A stretch of 64,000 nt of DNA from Vombatus ursinus (lineage: Eukaryota > Chordata > Mammalia > Diprotodontia > Vombatidae). Both the position numbers and the translations under genes were made by a program. The notes below the pieces were generated by a model, which saw only the letters and a program-made list of their open reading frames with translations, ran no database searches and had not been told where the DNA came from. Positions 1 to 10,893 of the stretch are shown in pieces (the first letter of the stretch is position 1; each line of letters begins with the position of its first letter). The DNA lies in the NCBI RefSeq assembly GCF_900497805.2, contig NW_020954590.1:92888772-92952771 (forward strand), written 5' to 3'.

Positions 1-545
1 GATGACGATGATGATGATGATGAGACTTCAGAAAAATTGCTTTGGCAGCTAAGTAGAGAATGGATTGGAGTGGCGTGAGACTCCAGATGGAGAGAACAGT
101 TAGAAGGCGATATTGTTAGAAGGTGAAAAGTGATAAGGGCCTTAACTAGGGTTTTGGCTGTGAGACTGGAGAGAAGAGGACATTGAATATACGTATATAA
201 GATGTTGTGAAGGTAGAAACAGTAGGATTTGACAACGAATTGGACATGTAGGGCGAGGGAGAGTGAAAAGTTAAGGATGGCACCAAGGTGGTGGGCTGGG
301 GTGATTGGAAGGATGGTGGTAGCCTACAGAAGAGGGGAAGGTGCAATAGCGGTTTTGTTTTGAATGTGAGTCTAAGATGTCCATGGAACAAAAAAGTTTG
401 AGATGTCCAAAGGGGAGTTGGTGACCTCTACAAGGAGAGAGATGGATTGGATATATAGATCTGGGAATTGTCTGTATAGAGGTAATAATTGAGCTGATGT
501 GAACTCCTGGGACCAAGAAATTTGATAGCAAAGGGCAAAAAAGAA
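1..545 (+). repeat. L2 LINE fragment (3' non-coding part)
   Basis: This purine-rich stretch has the look of the 3' part of mammalian LINE-2 in sense orientation (for example 'actagggttttggctgtgag', 'ggcaccaaggtggtgggctg'). There is no intact reading frame. Assignment is by recall of L2-type text, so the edges are approximate. The short minus-strand frames here come from low stop density in the purine-rich sequence. Confidence 0.5.
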
Positions 546-554
546 GAGGGAGTA

Positions 555-745
555 TTATACATAACTATTGTATGACCCTGGGCAAATCACTTAACCTTTG
601 GTGGTCCAGGTAACTCTAAGACTATAAGTTGCAGAAAACCTGTTGGCCTGCATTGATAGAGATAGTAAGTTACTGGGGTCAAATTTGAACTTAGGTCCTC
701 CTGACTCCAGGGCCAGTGCTCTAGCCATTGCTTTCCCACCACCTA
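555..745. repeat. MIR/THER-type SINE pieces
   Basis: A sense core 'gaccctgggcaaatcactta' near 568 is followed by 'aactctaagactataagttg', a tail common in marsupial MIR-like SINEs. An antisense SINE head (650-745, 'ggtcctcctgactccagggc') follows. At least two old SINE pieces appear joined here. Confidence 0.5.
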
Positions 746-1438
746 GCTTTCCCACTTCCTCTCTATCTTAATGCAATTGAAGATCTGGACCAAAAATCTT
801 AACATGGTTTTACTTCATTGTGCTACACACCTAATAATGATTTATTCTTTTTAATTCATTCCTTGCATTTCAGGACTTTAAAAAAATAGAATGACCTCAT
901 AAATAACACTTCATTAATTCTTACATTCAAAGTTTGGAGGTACTAGGCTTTGTAACCCCAGCAATTCCATGGAAGTTCTGCAGAATGAATGAACAGCGAA
1001 ATAGCTGTGAAGATTCTCTTTGGGAATAGAGGTATTAGAGGGTGGGAAATTAGTATGGCTTTTTTTTGCATGTGCTGAGTAGCAAAAACCCAAATAAGTT
1101 ATATTCCTATTTATTTGTGCATTTTAAAAAGATTAATGTGAAACTAAATAATTTCTTATTACTTCTTAGCTGGATATTACTTTTATTTAGAGGTATGTGG
1201 GAACCAGTTCATATTGGCTTGAACTGATTATTAAATTTTCAGTGTGAAAATCAGAAATCAACAAATGATACAAATCAGGGCTTGATGTATTGTTTTGTTG
1301 ATTGTCTAGACTTACCAAAGTGATGGAGAAAATGTTGATAATACAGATAAAACCTAAAAGTATGTCATGGATACTTTCCCCCTCAGAAAGCTGATTGTCA
1401 AACATTCACCAGCACACCAGTTTTTGTGTTTCTTAACA
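746..1438. other. No recognised feature
   Basis: AT-rich intergenic sequence. I saw no coding exon, RNA gene or repeat family I could name. The minus-strand 72-codon frame at 1187-1405 has no recognisable domain. Confidence 0.5.
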
Positions 1439-1440
1439 TT

Positions 1441-1612
1441 AGCAATGTGGTATAGACAGGAGGAAGGATTTAGAGTCAAGAGACCTACGATTAGCTGCCA
1501 CGGTTTGAATCCTGTCCACCATGTACTTCCTGTGTGATCTTAAGAAAATCATTTTATCTCTCTGGGCCTCAGTTTCCTCATCTGCACCATGAGGGGATTG
1601 GTTTCAAAAAGA
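1441..1612 (+). repeat. MIR SINE
   Basis: This is a diverged but nearly full MIR in sense orientation: tRNA-like head 'gtggtatagacaggaggaag', then the core, then 'tgggcctcagtttcctcatc' near the 3' end. MIR is an ancient mammalian SINE. Confidence 0.75.
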
Positions 1613-1624
1613 GAATTATAAACT

Positions 1625-2300
1625 ATGAATGACCATTTGAAAACATGTTCCAAATCATTAATAGTAAGAGGAATGAAATTTAAAGAACCTGACACCCATC
1701 AGATTTGCAAAGATGATAAAAAAGGAAAGTGGCAATTATTGGAGGGTCTATGTATATTTGTGTATAGTACAGGTATACTAAATCATTGTTGCTGGAGTTA
1801 TGACTTGGCCCATCCACATATCAATTTAGAATTCTGCAAGAAGAGTGACTGAACCATTCATATTCTTTGACCCAGCAAAATCTCATTAAGACAGAAGCAA
1901 AGGTTCAATATATTCCCAAATATTCATATGAGTATTCATTATGAATAGTCATTGGGCAGCTCAGTGGTACCATGAATAGAGCGCTGGGCCCAGAGTCAGG
2001 TAAACCTGAGTTCAAATCCCACCTTGGACACTTACTAGCTGTGTGACCTTGGGCAAGTCACTTAACCCTGTTTGCCTCAGTTTCCTCAACTGTAAAATGA
2101 ACTGGAGAAGGAAATGGCAAGTCACTCCAGTATCTTTGCAAAGAAAATCCCAAATGGTGTCACAAAAAGTTGGGCACAACTGAAATTACTCAACTACAAA
2201 AACAACTCATTGGAAGAGCAAAGAGCTAGGAACAAAGTAGATCCCATTAATTGAGGAATGGATTAAAAAAACTGAGATTGGAATTTTTCATAATTCTCTT
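1625..2300 (+). mobile_element. Diverged L1 LINE 3' region, split by a SINE
   Basis: The text matches the 3' part of L1 ORF2 and beyond ('cacccatcagatttgcaaag', 'tgttgctggagttatgactt', 'tttgacccagcaaaatctca'). It resumes after a SINE at about 2208 with wording like the conserved 'cccatcaattggggaatgg' block. The frame is badly broken, so this is an old copy. Confidence 0.6.
1954..2207 (+). repeat. tRNA-derived CORE-SINE with RTE-like tail
   Basis: Head 'gggcagctcagtggtaccat', anticodon-arm remnant 'gagttcaaatcccacc', core 'gtgtgaccttgggcaagtca' and a LINE-like tail ('gaaggaaatggcaagtcact', then a stretch like gaagagtcggacacaactga). The tail resembles RTE-mobilised marsupial Mar1-type SINEs. 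The 7-base repeat 'tcattgg' at 1949-1955 and 2208-2214 is a possible target duplication. It sits inside the older L1 copy. Confidence 0.8.
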
Positions 2301-2539
2301 GAAAAAATGTATTTATTTTTATTCAGAACTTAATAGATACCAATTAAATTGAGCATTTCCATATACATAGTGGGACAGAAAAAGAGGATTGTCTATGATA
2401 CTATGGATATCTATTATAAACATGATTTTCTTTTAAAATATAAAATAAATTCAACGTGTAACTTTCAAAATTGTTCTGTTTGTCTATGATTCTTTCTGGC
2501 CTTTCTGATGTTCTCTTCTGTGTATTTTAAAAAATGGTT

Positions 2540-2680
2540 TAATGACTTTCCTTCCTTCCTCTTTTGTTCTTCCCTCTTTTCCTCATTTCCTTTTTCCTTC
2601 CTTCCTCTCTTCCCTACTTCTCTTTCCCCTTCCTTATAATCTTTCTTTCTTTTCCTTTCTGTTTCTTTCTTTCTTTTTTT
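2540..2680. repeat. Polypyrimidine tract
   Basis: Imperfect CTTCC/TTTCC-rich low-complexity DNA next to the SINE and the (TTTC)n array. Confidence 0.7.
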
Positions 2681-2683
2681 TTG

Positions 2684-2824
2684 GTTTTTGCTAGGCAGTA
2701 GGGTTAAGTGACTTGCCCAGGGTCACACAGCTAGTGAGTGTTACGTGTCTGAGGCTGGATTTGAACACAGGTCCTCCTGACTCTAGGGCCAGTGCTCTAT
2801 CCACTGTGCCACCTAGCTGTCCCC
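2684..2824 (-). repeat. tRNA-derived CORE-SINE, antisense
   Basis: The reverse complement reads as the common marsupial SINE: core 'gacttgcccagggtcacaca' on the plus strand and the antisense head 'gtgccacctagctgtcccc' at the right end. Confidence 0.85.
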
Positions 2825-2834
2825 TTTCTTTTTT

Positions 2835-2929
<95 letters not shown>

Positions 2930-2939
2930 NNNNNNNNNN

Positions 2940-2986
<47 letters not shown>

Positions 2987-3012
2987 CCCTTTCTCCCTTT
3001 CTTCCTTTCTTT
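2825..3012. repeat. (TTTC)n microsatellite with sequence gap
   Basis: A long tetranucleotide array starts at the head of the SINE and degrades into CCTTT units. It contains N bases at 2930-2939, so the true repeat number is unknown. The long KERKKERK and LSFFLSFF frames here are translations of the array, not proteins. Confidence 0.97.
2930..2939. other. Assembly gap (10 N)
   Basis: Ten consecutive N inside the (TTTC)n array. Probably an unresolved repeat length and not a measured gap. Confidence 0.98.
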
Positions 3013-3039
3013 TCCTTGGGTCTTGCCCCCAGCCCCTTC

Positions 3040-3205
3040 CCATCTGAAAAAAAGAAAAAGAAAACCAAATCCCTTAAAAATATACATAATCAAGCAAAAC
3101 AAACTCATACATTGGCTGTCTGAAAATATGTGTCTTATTTTGCTCTTGAGTCTATCATATCTCTGTCAGAAGGTGGATAGCATGTTTTATATCAGTGTTT
3201 TGGAA
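3040..3205 (-). mobile_element. L1-like fragment, antisense
   Basis: The segment resembles 60340-60450 in this window ('acaaactcatacattggctg' versus 'acaaattttcacattggcca', then 'aaaatatgtgtctta' versus 'aaaagtatgtctta'). Both look like reverse-oriented L1 3' sequence. Confidence 0.45.
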
Positions 3206-3220
3206 GTACTGTTGGCCACT

Positions 3221-3222
3221 GC

Positions 3223-3293
<71 letters not shown>

Positions 3294-3300
3294 AAGAGAA
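3221..3300. repeat. (GA)n microsatellite
   Basis: Nearly pure AG dinucleotide repeat with a few AAAG interruptions. Confidence 0.95.
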
Positions 3301-3303
3301 CAT

Positions 3304-3640
3304 TGATTATCACTTACAGTGGGCTAGGGACTGGGTTAAGAGCTGGGATTATAAATAGAGGCAAAAAATATAGTCACTACTTTCAAGAAGCTTATATTTT
3401 CATGGGAGTTCATAAAAGTGAGCTGGAAAATGGGGGCAATAGGAGGAGAAGTGGAAACATGTGGAGAGTCAGGAGTAGATCTAGGAGAGAAGTGAGCATG
3501 GAAAGCCTGGGTTCTTGGGGAAGTGTGGTCCTGGGAAGGGACTGGCTGATTCAAGGAGGGGCCACCTGGTCAGAAGCATCTTCAGAATGAGAAGGCTGCT
3601 GAGGAGCTGGCAGAAGGAGAGAGAATAGGGAGTGGAACCA
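3304..3640 (+). repeat. L2 LINE fragment, probable
   Basis: The phrase 'gggttaagagctgggattat' followed by 'tttcaagaagcttatatttt' matches the conserved L2 3' region (cf. 'gtgctaagtgctggggacac' at 22420). The purine-rich continuation also fits L2. Strongly diverged. Confidence 0.5.
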
Positions 3641-4790
3641 GGAGAGAAATCAGGCTTCCCAGGTTGTTTTTCTTTATGATGTTGTTACTTAAATTATTCT
3701 CCTGTTCTTCTCACTCTACTTTGTATATGATACGTGAATGGAACAGAATATTACTGTGAAGTAAGACAAGACAAATGTGGAAAATTCCAAGAAAGATTTT
3801 TATAAGCTGAGTCAGTCAAAAACATAATAAAATTTAAAAAAATGATATGCAGATTGGCTACAGTGATGTAAATGAAAAGATCTTAAAGCAACCTGAACTC
3901 CCAATAACTGAAACACCAGTCTTGGTCCCAGGGAATAGATAATAAAACATATCTCGCTTCTCATGGAAGAAAGATGAGGAACTACCATGACAGAATGCTG
4001 TACATATTGTCAAACATGTATCAGCAGTTTTGGCTTGTTTTACTTTGGTAGAAAAAAGGTTCAATCTATACCCTTATTATTATTAATGTACATATTGTCT
4101 CCTCCATTAGACTTTAAGCTAGGGGGAGATTGGGTGACCCCCCCCAAAAAAAACCTTTTAAAATGAGGGATTTGGCCTGGATGTTCCCTAAATGAGAGAT
4201 CCCTTCAGTTCTACATTCTCTCACAGGTCACTTTATTGAATCACAGCTACACTGGGGTCCTTTTTGGACACAAATTTGAACATTGGGATGAGGAAAGTTG
4301 GGAGAACAACATTTTATGTGAAGGTGCTAGCCTCATGCCAGAAAAAGCAGAAGGCAGATGTATAAGTCACAGGCACAAAATGTTGCACTTAGTGCAAGGT
4401 TTGTGACATTGGACAAACAAAGAATGATAGGTGACAGCAGGGAGAGCAGGCTGCAGTAATGAACTCAACTGCCTCCTTACCTCTGGAGACTGAGTACAAA
4501 TATGGATGAGCTCATAAGTGTGTGTTTTGTCGCTGGTTGCAACCTGGCCCCTAGTGGATATTTCTTTTCCACACCAGGATACAATTGAGCCTGTTGGCCT
4601 TGTCTAAAATGAAGAGTTTTATAATAATTAGAGTTCTGTAGGCTGGTGGAGATCTAGTTTCTTTCTAAAAGATACCAGGAGAATAATCAAGATTACATTC
4701 ATCAAAAGATGTTCATTTTGTAAGTTCATTTTTGTATCTTAGAGATAATGAAAATGTAGCCTGGGAAAATGAAAACCCAGTGAAAAACTA
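3641..4790. other. No recognised feature
   Basis: Intergenic DNA without a recognisable gene or dated repeat. A short MIR3-like phrase ('cttggagttgaaagggatct') lies at about 4803. Confidence 0.4.
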
Positions 4791-4857
4791 TAGTCATAGG
4801 ATCTTGGAGTTGAAAGGGATCTCTGAGTTTGTTTAGTACTATTGTTTAGAGAGAGGA

Positions 4858-4990
4858 ATCATTCAATCAATCAGCAAGCATTTATTAAGCTCCTACTGTG
4901 TGCCAGACACTATACTAAAGGGAAACAAAGACAAAACCAAAACAATCCTTTCCCTCAAGGGGCTTACAGTCTAATGAGGGAGACAAAATG

Positions 4991-4995
<5 letters not shown>
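4858..4995 (+). repeat. L2 LINE 3' end
   Basis: The conserved L2 terminal text 'gcatttattaagctcctact' then 'gtgccagacactatactaaa' and 'ggggcttacagtctaatgag' is clear, in sense orientation. Confidence 0.8.
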
Positions 4996-5024
<29 letters not shown>

Positions 5025-5025
5025 G
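4993..5025. repeat. (AAT)n microsatellite
   Basis: About eleven ATA/AAT units follow directly on the L2 end. Confidence 0.95.
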
Positions 5026-5093
5026 CAACAAGAATGATGATGATATAGCTGGCATTTATATGCTACTAAGCTATTTATAGCTTACTATATGCT

Positions 5094-5277
5094 GGGGCAG
5101 GTAGGTGGCGCAGTGGATAGAGTGCCAGGCCTGGAATCAGGAAGACCTTAGTTCAAATCTGCCTTCAGATACTAACTGTGTGACTGTGGGCAAGTCATTT
5201 CACCTGTTTGCCTTAATCCACTGGAGAAAGAAAGAGCAAACCACCCCAGTATTTTCATCAAGAAAACTCCATGGCAG
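5094..5277 (+). repeat. tRNA-derived CORE-SINE
   Basis: Head 'ggggcaggtaggtggcgcag' and core 'gtgtgactgtgggcaagtca', followed by the 'ctggagaaagaaagagcaaa' tail segment. The tail breaks abruptly into L1 sequence at about 5278. Confidence 0.85.
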
Positions 5278-5700
5278 TACTAGGAGAACGTTGTACACAG
5301 TAAAAGCCACGTTGTGCGATGACTTTGATAGACTTAGCTCTTCTCAGGAATGCAAGGATCTAAGACATCTCCAAAGGTCTCATGATAGAAAATGCTATCC
5401 ACATCCAAAGAAAGAACTGTGGAGTTTGAATGCAAATCAAAGCATACTATTTGCTATTTTTTTTCTTCTGTTGTGTTTTGTTTCCTCTTTCTGGTGGTTC
5501 CTCTTATTGGTTCTAATTCTTACTTACAACGTCACTAATGTGAAAATATGTTTAATAGGAATGTATATGTATAGCATATATCAGATTGAGTGCCGTTTCA
5601 GGGAGGCAGGTGAGGAGGGAGGAGGAGAAAAATTTAAAACTCAAAAGCTTATGGAAGTGATTGTTGCTAATTCAAAATAAATTAATTAAAAAATACAAAA
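5278..5700 (+). mobile_element. L1 LINE 3' end, 5'-truncated
   Basis: Starts within 'ggagaacgttgtacacagta' and runs through the usual marsupial L1 3' end ('gatctaagacatctccaaag', 'agaaaatgctatccacatcc', 'aatgtgaaaatatgtttaat') to a degraded A-rich tail near 5690. No ORF2 core domain remains. Confidence 0.85.
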
Positions 5701-5754
5701 AAAAGTTTGGGTTTAGAAAAGAACATGAGAAAAAAAATCCCATGGATAGTACTG

Positions 5755-6310
5755 TTGTGTGATGGTCCAAGGTGTCACCTTCCATATCCAATTAGTTGTG
5801 AGTCTTACTGGGTAAGTAAGACTCCCTTCACATGTCTTGACTCTTCTCTCCTCTCACATGACCATAATTCTTGTTCAGGAATTCACTCCTCTCTCCTGGA
5901 CTACTTCAATAACCTCCTACTGGCTCTCCCCTCTTTGTTGTTACTCAGTTGTGTCTGACTCTTTGTGACCCCATTTGAGGTTTTCATGGCAGAGACACTG
6001 GAGTGGTTTGCCATCTCCTTCTTCAACTATTTTACAGATGAGGAAACTGAGGTAAACAGGGTTAAGTGGCTTGCCCAAGATCATACCACTGAGACTGGAT
6101 TAGAACACAGATCTTCCTGACTCCAAGCCCAATGCTCTATCCACTGTACCACACAGCTGCCCCTCTAATTCCTTATTCCTAGCACACAGGTCTGATTTTG
6201 TCATTCCCCTGTTCAAAAAGTTCAAGGGGCTCCCTGTTTCCTCTAGAATGAAATACAAGCCCTTCCATTTAGCATTTATAGCCATTACCACTCTGGTTTC
6301 TGTTTACTTT
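5755..6310 (-). repeat. L2 LINE fragment, antisense, split by a SINE
   Basis: The plus strand shows 'ctggactacttcaataacct' and 'aggtctgattttgtcattcc', 'gttcaaggggctccctgttt', the familiar antisense text of the L2 3' region. It is interrupted by the SINE at 5935-6163. Confidence 0.65.
5935..6163 (-). repeat. CORE-SINE with LINE-like tail, antisense
   Basis: The tail comes first on the plus strand ('ttgttgttactcagttgtgt', 'tggagtggtttgccatctcc'), then 'acagatgaggaaactgaggt', and the head 'ccactgtaccacacagctgc' is last. It sits inside the antisense L2. Confidence 0.85.
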
Positions 6311-6544
6311 TTCTGATATGGTAGAAATATCTCCTATTTTTCACAGGCTTTCTGATTTTTCTGTAAGTGGATGGGGACATGGTTCTTGGGATCAGATTGG
6401 TTTGGCTTCCTTGCTGCCTGAAGCCCAGCTAATGGGGAATTGGTATCAGGTTTTCGAATAATTCCCGCTGTGCCCTGTGGGAATGCCTTTCTGACCTACC
6501 TTAGCTGGTTGCTATGGTGAAGATGAAATCAGAGAGCAGAGTTT
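6311..6544. other. No recognised feature
   Basis: About 230 bases of mixed composition between L2 and L1 debris. Confidence 0.4.
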
Positions 6545-8125
6545 TATCTGAATTAGTATTCTTTAATTTACAAAAATTGATCATGTCTTAGAACATAAAA
6601 ACCTCATAACCAAATGCAAAAAACCAGAAATATTGTATGTGTCCTTTACTTACCAAAATGCAATAAAAATTACATTAACTGGCCATAAAAAAGTATTAAA
6701 AATCAACATATGACCATATCCGTGTCATAGAAGGAATTTGGTAGGATCCCTTCTTTTGCTTTTTTCTTTCAAATATGTAATATTAGAATTAATTGTTCTT
6801 TGAATATTTGATAGAATTAACTTGCAAATCCATCTGGTCCTGGGATTTTTTCCTTAGGTAGCTCATTAATGGTTTATTCCATTTCTTCCTCTGCAATTGG
6901 GTTGTTTAAATTCTTTATTTCTTGTTCTGCTAATTTGGCTATTTCATGTTGTTGAAAATGTTAATGTTATTAACAAAAACAACAGCAAGCATATGATTAT
7001 GTCAATAAATACAGAAAAGGCTTTTGACAAAATAGAATACCATTTCAATTTTAAAACACTAGGAAAGACTGAATGGACCTTTTCTTAAAATGAAATAGCA
7101 TATTTCTAAAATCAAAGAGCTGGCATTATATGTAAAGATAAAAACTGGAATCCTTTCCAGTAAAACCAGCAGTAAAAGCAAAGATGCTCATTGTCGCCAC
7201 TTCCATTTGAGGAATAGGCATAGTAAATAAAAAATAAAATTACCATTTTTTGCAAATGATATGATGGAAATGAATGACTTAAAGAATACTAGTCAACTAA
7301 AATTAATTAAAATAATTTCAGCAAAATTGCGGGATATAATCAGCACAAAACATCCGGCATTTATATAGAATGCCAATAAAATCCAGTAGGAAGAAATAGA
7401 AAGAGAAATTCCATTTAAATAACTATAGAATGTAAAAGATACTTGGAAGTCTACCTCCCAAGATATATACAAGAACTATATAAACACACCTAGATACTAC
7501 TATTTACAGAAAGACAGATATAAATAATGGGAAAAAATTAATTACTCATGGATAAGGCAAATCAATAAAAATAACACTACCTAAATTAATTTACTTATTC
7601 AATGCCACACCAATCAAACTACCAAAGGATTACTTTATTGGATTAGGATATAGTGAAAAATGTCAGAATGAAAGATACCTAGTAGTATCAGATCTCAAAC
7701 TATCCTACAAAGCAGAAATTCTGAAAACAATCTGCTACTGGTTTAAAAAAATAGATTGATTAGTGGAACAGATTAAGTACATAACATGCAGAAGCAAATG
7801 AATCTAGTAGTCTAGTACTCAATGAACAAAAAAAACCCACCTACTGGAAGAAGGACTCACTATTTCATAAAAACTGTTGGGGAAACTGGATCATAGTAAG
7901 GAAGAAATTAGATTTAGACCAATACGTCACACCTTATATCAAGTTCCATATAGATATGTGACCTAGACATAAAGGTCACATCATCAACAAATTAAAGAAA
8001 CACGAAAATATTATCTATCTACTCTATGGATAGAAGAAAAAATTCATGACCAACAAGGGGCAGAGAGGATTAAAGAAGATAAAATGGATAATTTTGATTA
8101 CATAAATTAAAAAGGTTTTATACAA
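6545..8125 (+). mobile_element. L1 LINE ORF2 remnant with internal inversion
   Basis: 6560-6720 reads as L1 ORF2 sense text ('gaacataaaaacctcataac'). 6725-6950 reads as ORF2 on the opposite strand: reverse complement of 'aaatccatctggtcctggga', the SPGPDGF-type region. From about 6960 sense resumes with the reverse-transcriptase motif region, translating to SINTEKAFDKI near 7000, followed by 'tttttgcaaatgatatgatg' (FAND-type site, usually FADD) near 7245. It then runs to 'aaaggttttatacaaacaaa'. Many stops make this an old, dead copy. Confidence 0.8.
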
Positions 8126-8865
8126 ACAAATCCAATATTGTTGTTGTTGTCCTTCATTCTTGAAGAGGACCAAAGTGTCATCACTATGCTAGAGTCAAGT
8201 TTCAGTGTGTCCGACCGTGGCCGATCAGACCAATATGAGCTTGGAATGCTCTATCACAGACCACGAGCAAATAGTCAGTGTGAACCTTTGGGATAGATTC
8301 TCTAAGTTTTCTTGTCTTGTATTTCTCTTGAGCTATTTCAATTCTGCTTTGCTCATAGGGCACAGCATCTTTTCTGAAGTGGGCTTGCCAGGCTGAGCGG
8401 TTCTCTGTCAGTGTCTCCCATGTCACATGATCTATTCCAAAGCTCTTAAGAGAGACCTTGAGAGTGTCCTTGTATCACTTCTTCTGACCACTATGTGAAC
8501 GTTTGCCCTGTGAGTTTTCTATAAAATAGTCTTTTTGGCAAACACAGATTTTGCATTTGAACAATGTGGCCAGCCCATCGGAGTTGCACTCCCTGAAGCA
8601 GTTTTTGAATGCTTGGCAGTTTTGTTCGACAAAGGACCTCAGTGTGTGGTACCTTATCCTGCCAAGTGATCTTCAGATCTTCCTAAGACAATTAAAATGG
8701 AAGAGATTCAGTTTCCTGGCATGGCGCTGGTATACTGTCCAGGATTCACAGGCATACAACACTGAAGTCAGCACAATGGCTCTGTAGACCTTCAGTTTGG
8801 TAGTCAGTCTAATACCTCTTCTCTCCCATACTTTCCTTGGGAGCCTTCCAAACACTGAGCTAAGA
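8126..8865 (-). mobile_element. Non-LTR retrotransposon C-terminal fragment nested in L1
   Basis: Minus-strand frames give a LINE ORF C-terminus: a stretch with VYRAIVLTSVLYACESWTVY and RKLNLFHFNCLRKI (8855-8673), then WETLTENRSAWQAHF, and a final zinc-finger-like CDRAFQAHIGLIGHGRTH (ending about 8205). It ends in an (ACA)n tail on the minus strand ('ttgttgttgttg' at 8141). The CESWT/CLRKI and terminal zinc-knuckle layout is typical of RTE/CR1-like elements; I cannot fix the clade. The L1 reading resumes on its right flank. Confidence 0.75.
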
Positions 8866-9695
8866 TTAAATGGGAAGTAACTGGAAAAAAATCTTTGTCA
8901 AGCAACAGTCAATCAACAAACATTTACTGAACTGAGCCAACCATTTTGGAGAGCAATTTGGAACTATGCCCAAAGGGCTATAAAAATATGCATACCCTTT
9001 GACCCAGCAATACCATTTCTAAGGCTGTATTCCAGAGATCATAAATATGGGAAAAGGACTCACATGCACAGAAATATTTGTAGCAACTCTTTCTGTGGTG
9101 TCAAAGAACTGGAAATTGAGGTGATGTCCATCAATTGGGGAATGACTGAACAAGTTGTGGTATATGAATGTAATGGAATACTATTGTGCTACAAGAAATA
9201 ATGAGCAAGCAGACTTCAGAAAAACCTGGAAAGACTTGTATGGACTGATGCTGAGGGAAATGAGCAGAACCAGGAGAACACTGTACACAGTAACAGCCAC
9301 GTTGTATGATGACTAACTTTGATAGACTTAGCCCTTCTCAGCAATACAAGGATCTAAGACATCTCCAAAAGTCTCATGATGGAAATTCTGTTCACATCCA
9401 GAGAAAGAACTATGGGGTCTGAATACAGATTGAAGCATACTATTTGCTCCTCTTTTTCCTTCTGTTTTGTTTTGTTTCTTCTTTCTTGTGGTTCCTCCTA
9501 TTGGTTCTAATTCTTCTTTATAACATGACTAATGTGAAAATATGTTTAATAGGAATGTATATGTATAGCTTATATCAGATTGAGCACCGTCTTGGGGAGG
9601 GAGGTGGGAAGGGAGGGAGAGAAAATTTAAAACTCAAAAGCTAATGGAAGTGAATGTTGAAAACTAAAAATAAATTAATTAAAAAAAAGAAAACA
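8866..9695 (+). mobile_element. L1 LINE 3' end (right part of the split L1)
   Basis: Resumes with 'ggaaaaaaatctttgtcaag', then after a rearranged spot gives ORF2 C-terminal text ('caatttggaactatgcccaa', 'ccctttgacccagcaatacc', 'gaactggaaattgaggtgat', 'gtaatggaatactattgtgc') and the 3' UTR to an A-rich tail ending near 9690. It corresponds to the same block as 43700-44530. Confidence 0.9.
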
Positions 9696-9699
9696 AAGA

Positions 9700-10045
9700 A
9701 AAAAACCAAGCATTTATTGAGGGCCAGCTATGTGCTTCCTCTCTTGGACTCCTACCTTCTTTCAAAGCTCAACTCAATGCTCCCTCTTACAAGAGGTCTT
9801 TCCTGGTGGTCTCCCCCACCCCTATCCTTTGATACTTACTTTGTAATATACTTTGTAAATATTTCATATTTATTTATGTGAGTAAATGTTGTTTTCCTTC
9901 CAATAGAACATAAGCTTCTTGAGTTTAGGGACTGTTTCATTTTAACCATTTTTTCATCCCCAACTTCTACCACATTGCCCTGTAAACAGTAGTCTTTTGA
10001 ATAGGCAACCAGTACTTGGTGAACTGAATTGGATTCTTTGTAATT
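9700..10045 (-). repeat. L2 LINE 3' region, antisense
   Basis: The plus strand shows 'cctaccttctttcaaagctc', 'aggtctttcctggtggtctc', 'aacataagcttcttgagttt' and 'agggactgtttcatttt', the standard antisense L2 3' end. Confidence 0.75.
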
Positions 10046-10400
10046 CTTTGTGTGTCATGCCCACCAAGCAACGATTCATTCACTGACTTTTGGGATAACT
10101 TGAAACTTTTAATTGTTTAGCAGCAGGGATCCCATAACTCAACTTCTACATAAGAAAAAAAACTTGCTGAGAAACAGAGCTGTCCAAATCTGGAATAAAA
10201 TGAGTTCTTTCTCCCTAGAATAAACGTCTTGTTTACAGGTCTGAAGGTACCTGGTAGAGGAAATTCTTGCTCAGGTATGGGCTAGCTACACCACAGGGGC
10301 TCTGAAGTCCTTTTCAAAAAAAAATACTTACCATATGCAATGGCAATTTTCTATATTTCAAATCTTAGACTTGGGTGGAAATCTAATCCAATAAATTCAA
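10046..10400. other. No recognised feature
   Basis: No gene or repeat family recognised. A short L2-like 'aattcaataaacatttattg' begins at the right edge. Confidence 0.4.
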
Positions 10401-10468
10401 TTCAATAAACATTTATTGTTGTTGTTCATTCGAGTCTGACTCTTTGTGATCCCATTTGGGGTTTTCTT

Positions 10469-10612
10469 TTCTTTTTTTAGTTTTTTTTTTTAAAGGCAAT
10501 TGGGGTTAAGTGACTTGCCCAGGGTCACACAGCTAGTAAGTGTCTGAGGCCAGATTTGAACTCAGGTCCTCCTGAGTCCAGGACTGACGCTCTATCCACT
10601 GTGCCACCTAGA
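10469..10612 (-). repeat. Younger CORE-SINE inserted in older SINE
   Basis: A 144-base antisense SINE flanked by a perfect 12-base target duplication 'tggggttttctt' (10457-10468 and 10613-10624). Core 'gtgacttgcccagggtcaca' and head 'ccactgtgccacctag' are well kept. Confidence 0.93.
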
Positions 10613-10741
10613 TGGGGTTTTCTTGGCAGAGATACTGGAGTGGGTTGCCACTTCCTTCTCCAGCCCATTTTACAGATGAGGAAACTGAGGCAAACAGGGT
10701 TAAATGACTTTTCCAGGGTCACACAGCTAGTAAATGGCTTT

Positions 10742-10893
10742 TTTAAAAAAAATTTTTGGTGAGGCAATTGGGGTTAAGTGACTTGCCCAGGGTCACACAG
10801 CTAGTAAGTGTCATGTGTCTGAGACTGGATTTGAACCCATGTCCTTGTGACTACAAGACCAGAGCTCCATCCACTGTGCCACCTAGCTGCCCC
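10742..10893 (-). repeat. Second younger CORE-SINE inserted in the same older SINE
   Basis: Runs antisense from an A/T-rich tail to the complete head 'cactgtgccacctagctgcc'. The flanks 'ggctttttt' (left) and 'ggctcttttt' (right) look like an imperfect target duplication. Confidence 0.88.

Noticed and set aside
2691-3358. Long KERKKERK and LSFFLSFF frames
   Set aside because: Translations of the (TTTC)n and (GA)n microsatellites and the flanking SINE.
5105-5680. 191-codon plus-strand frame
   Set aside because: Spans a SINE and an L1 3' UTR; the translation is repeat DNA, not a gene.
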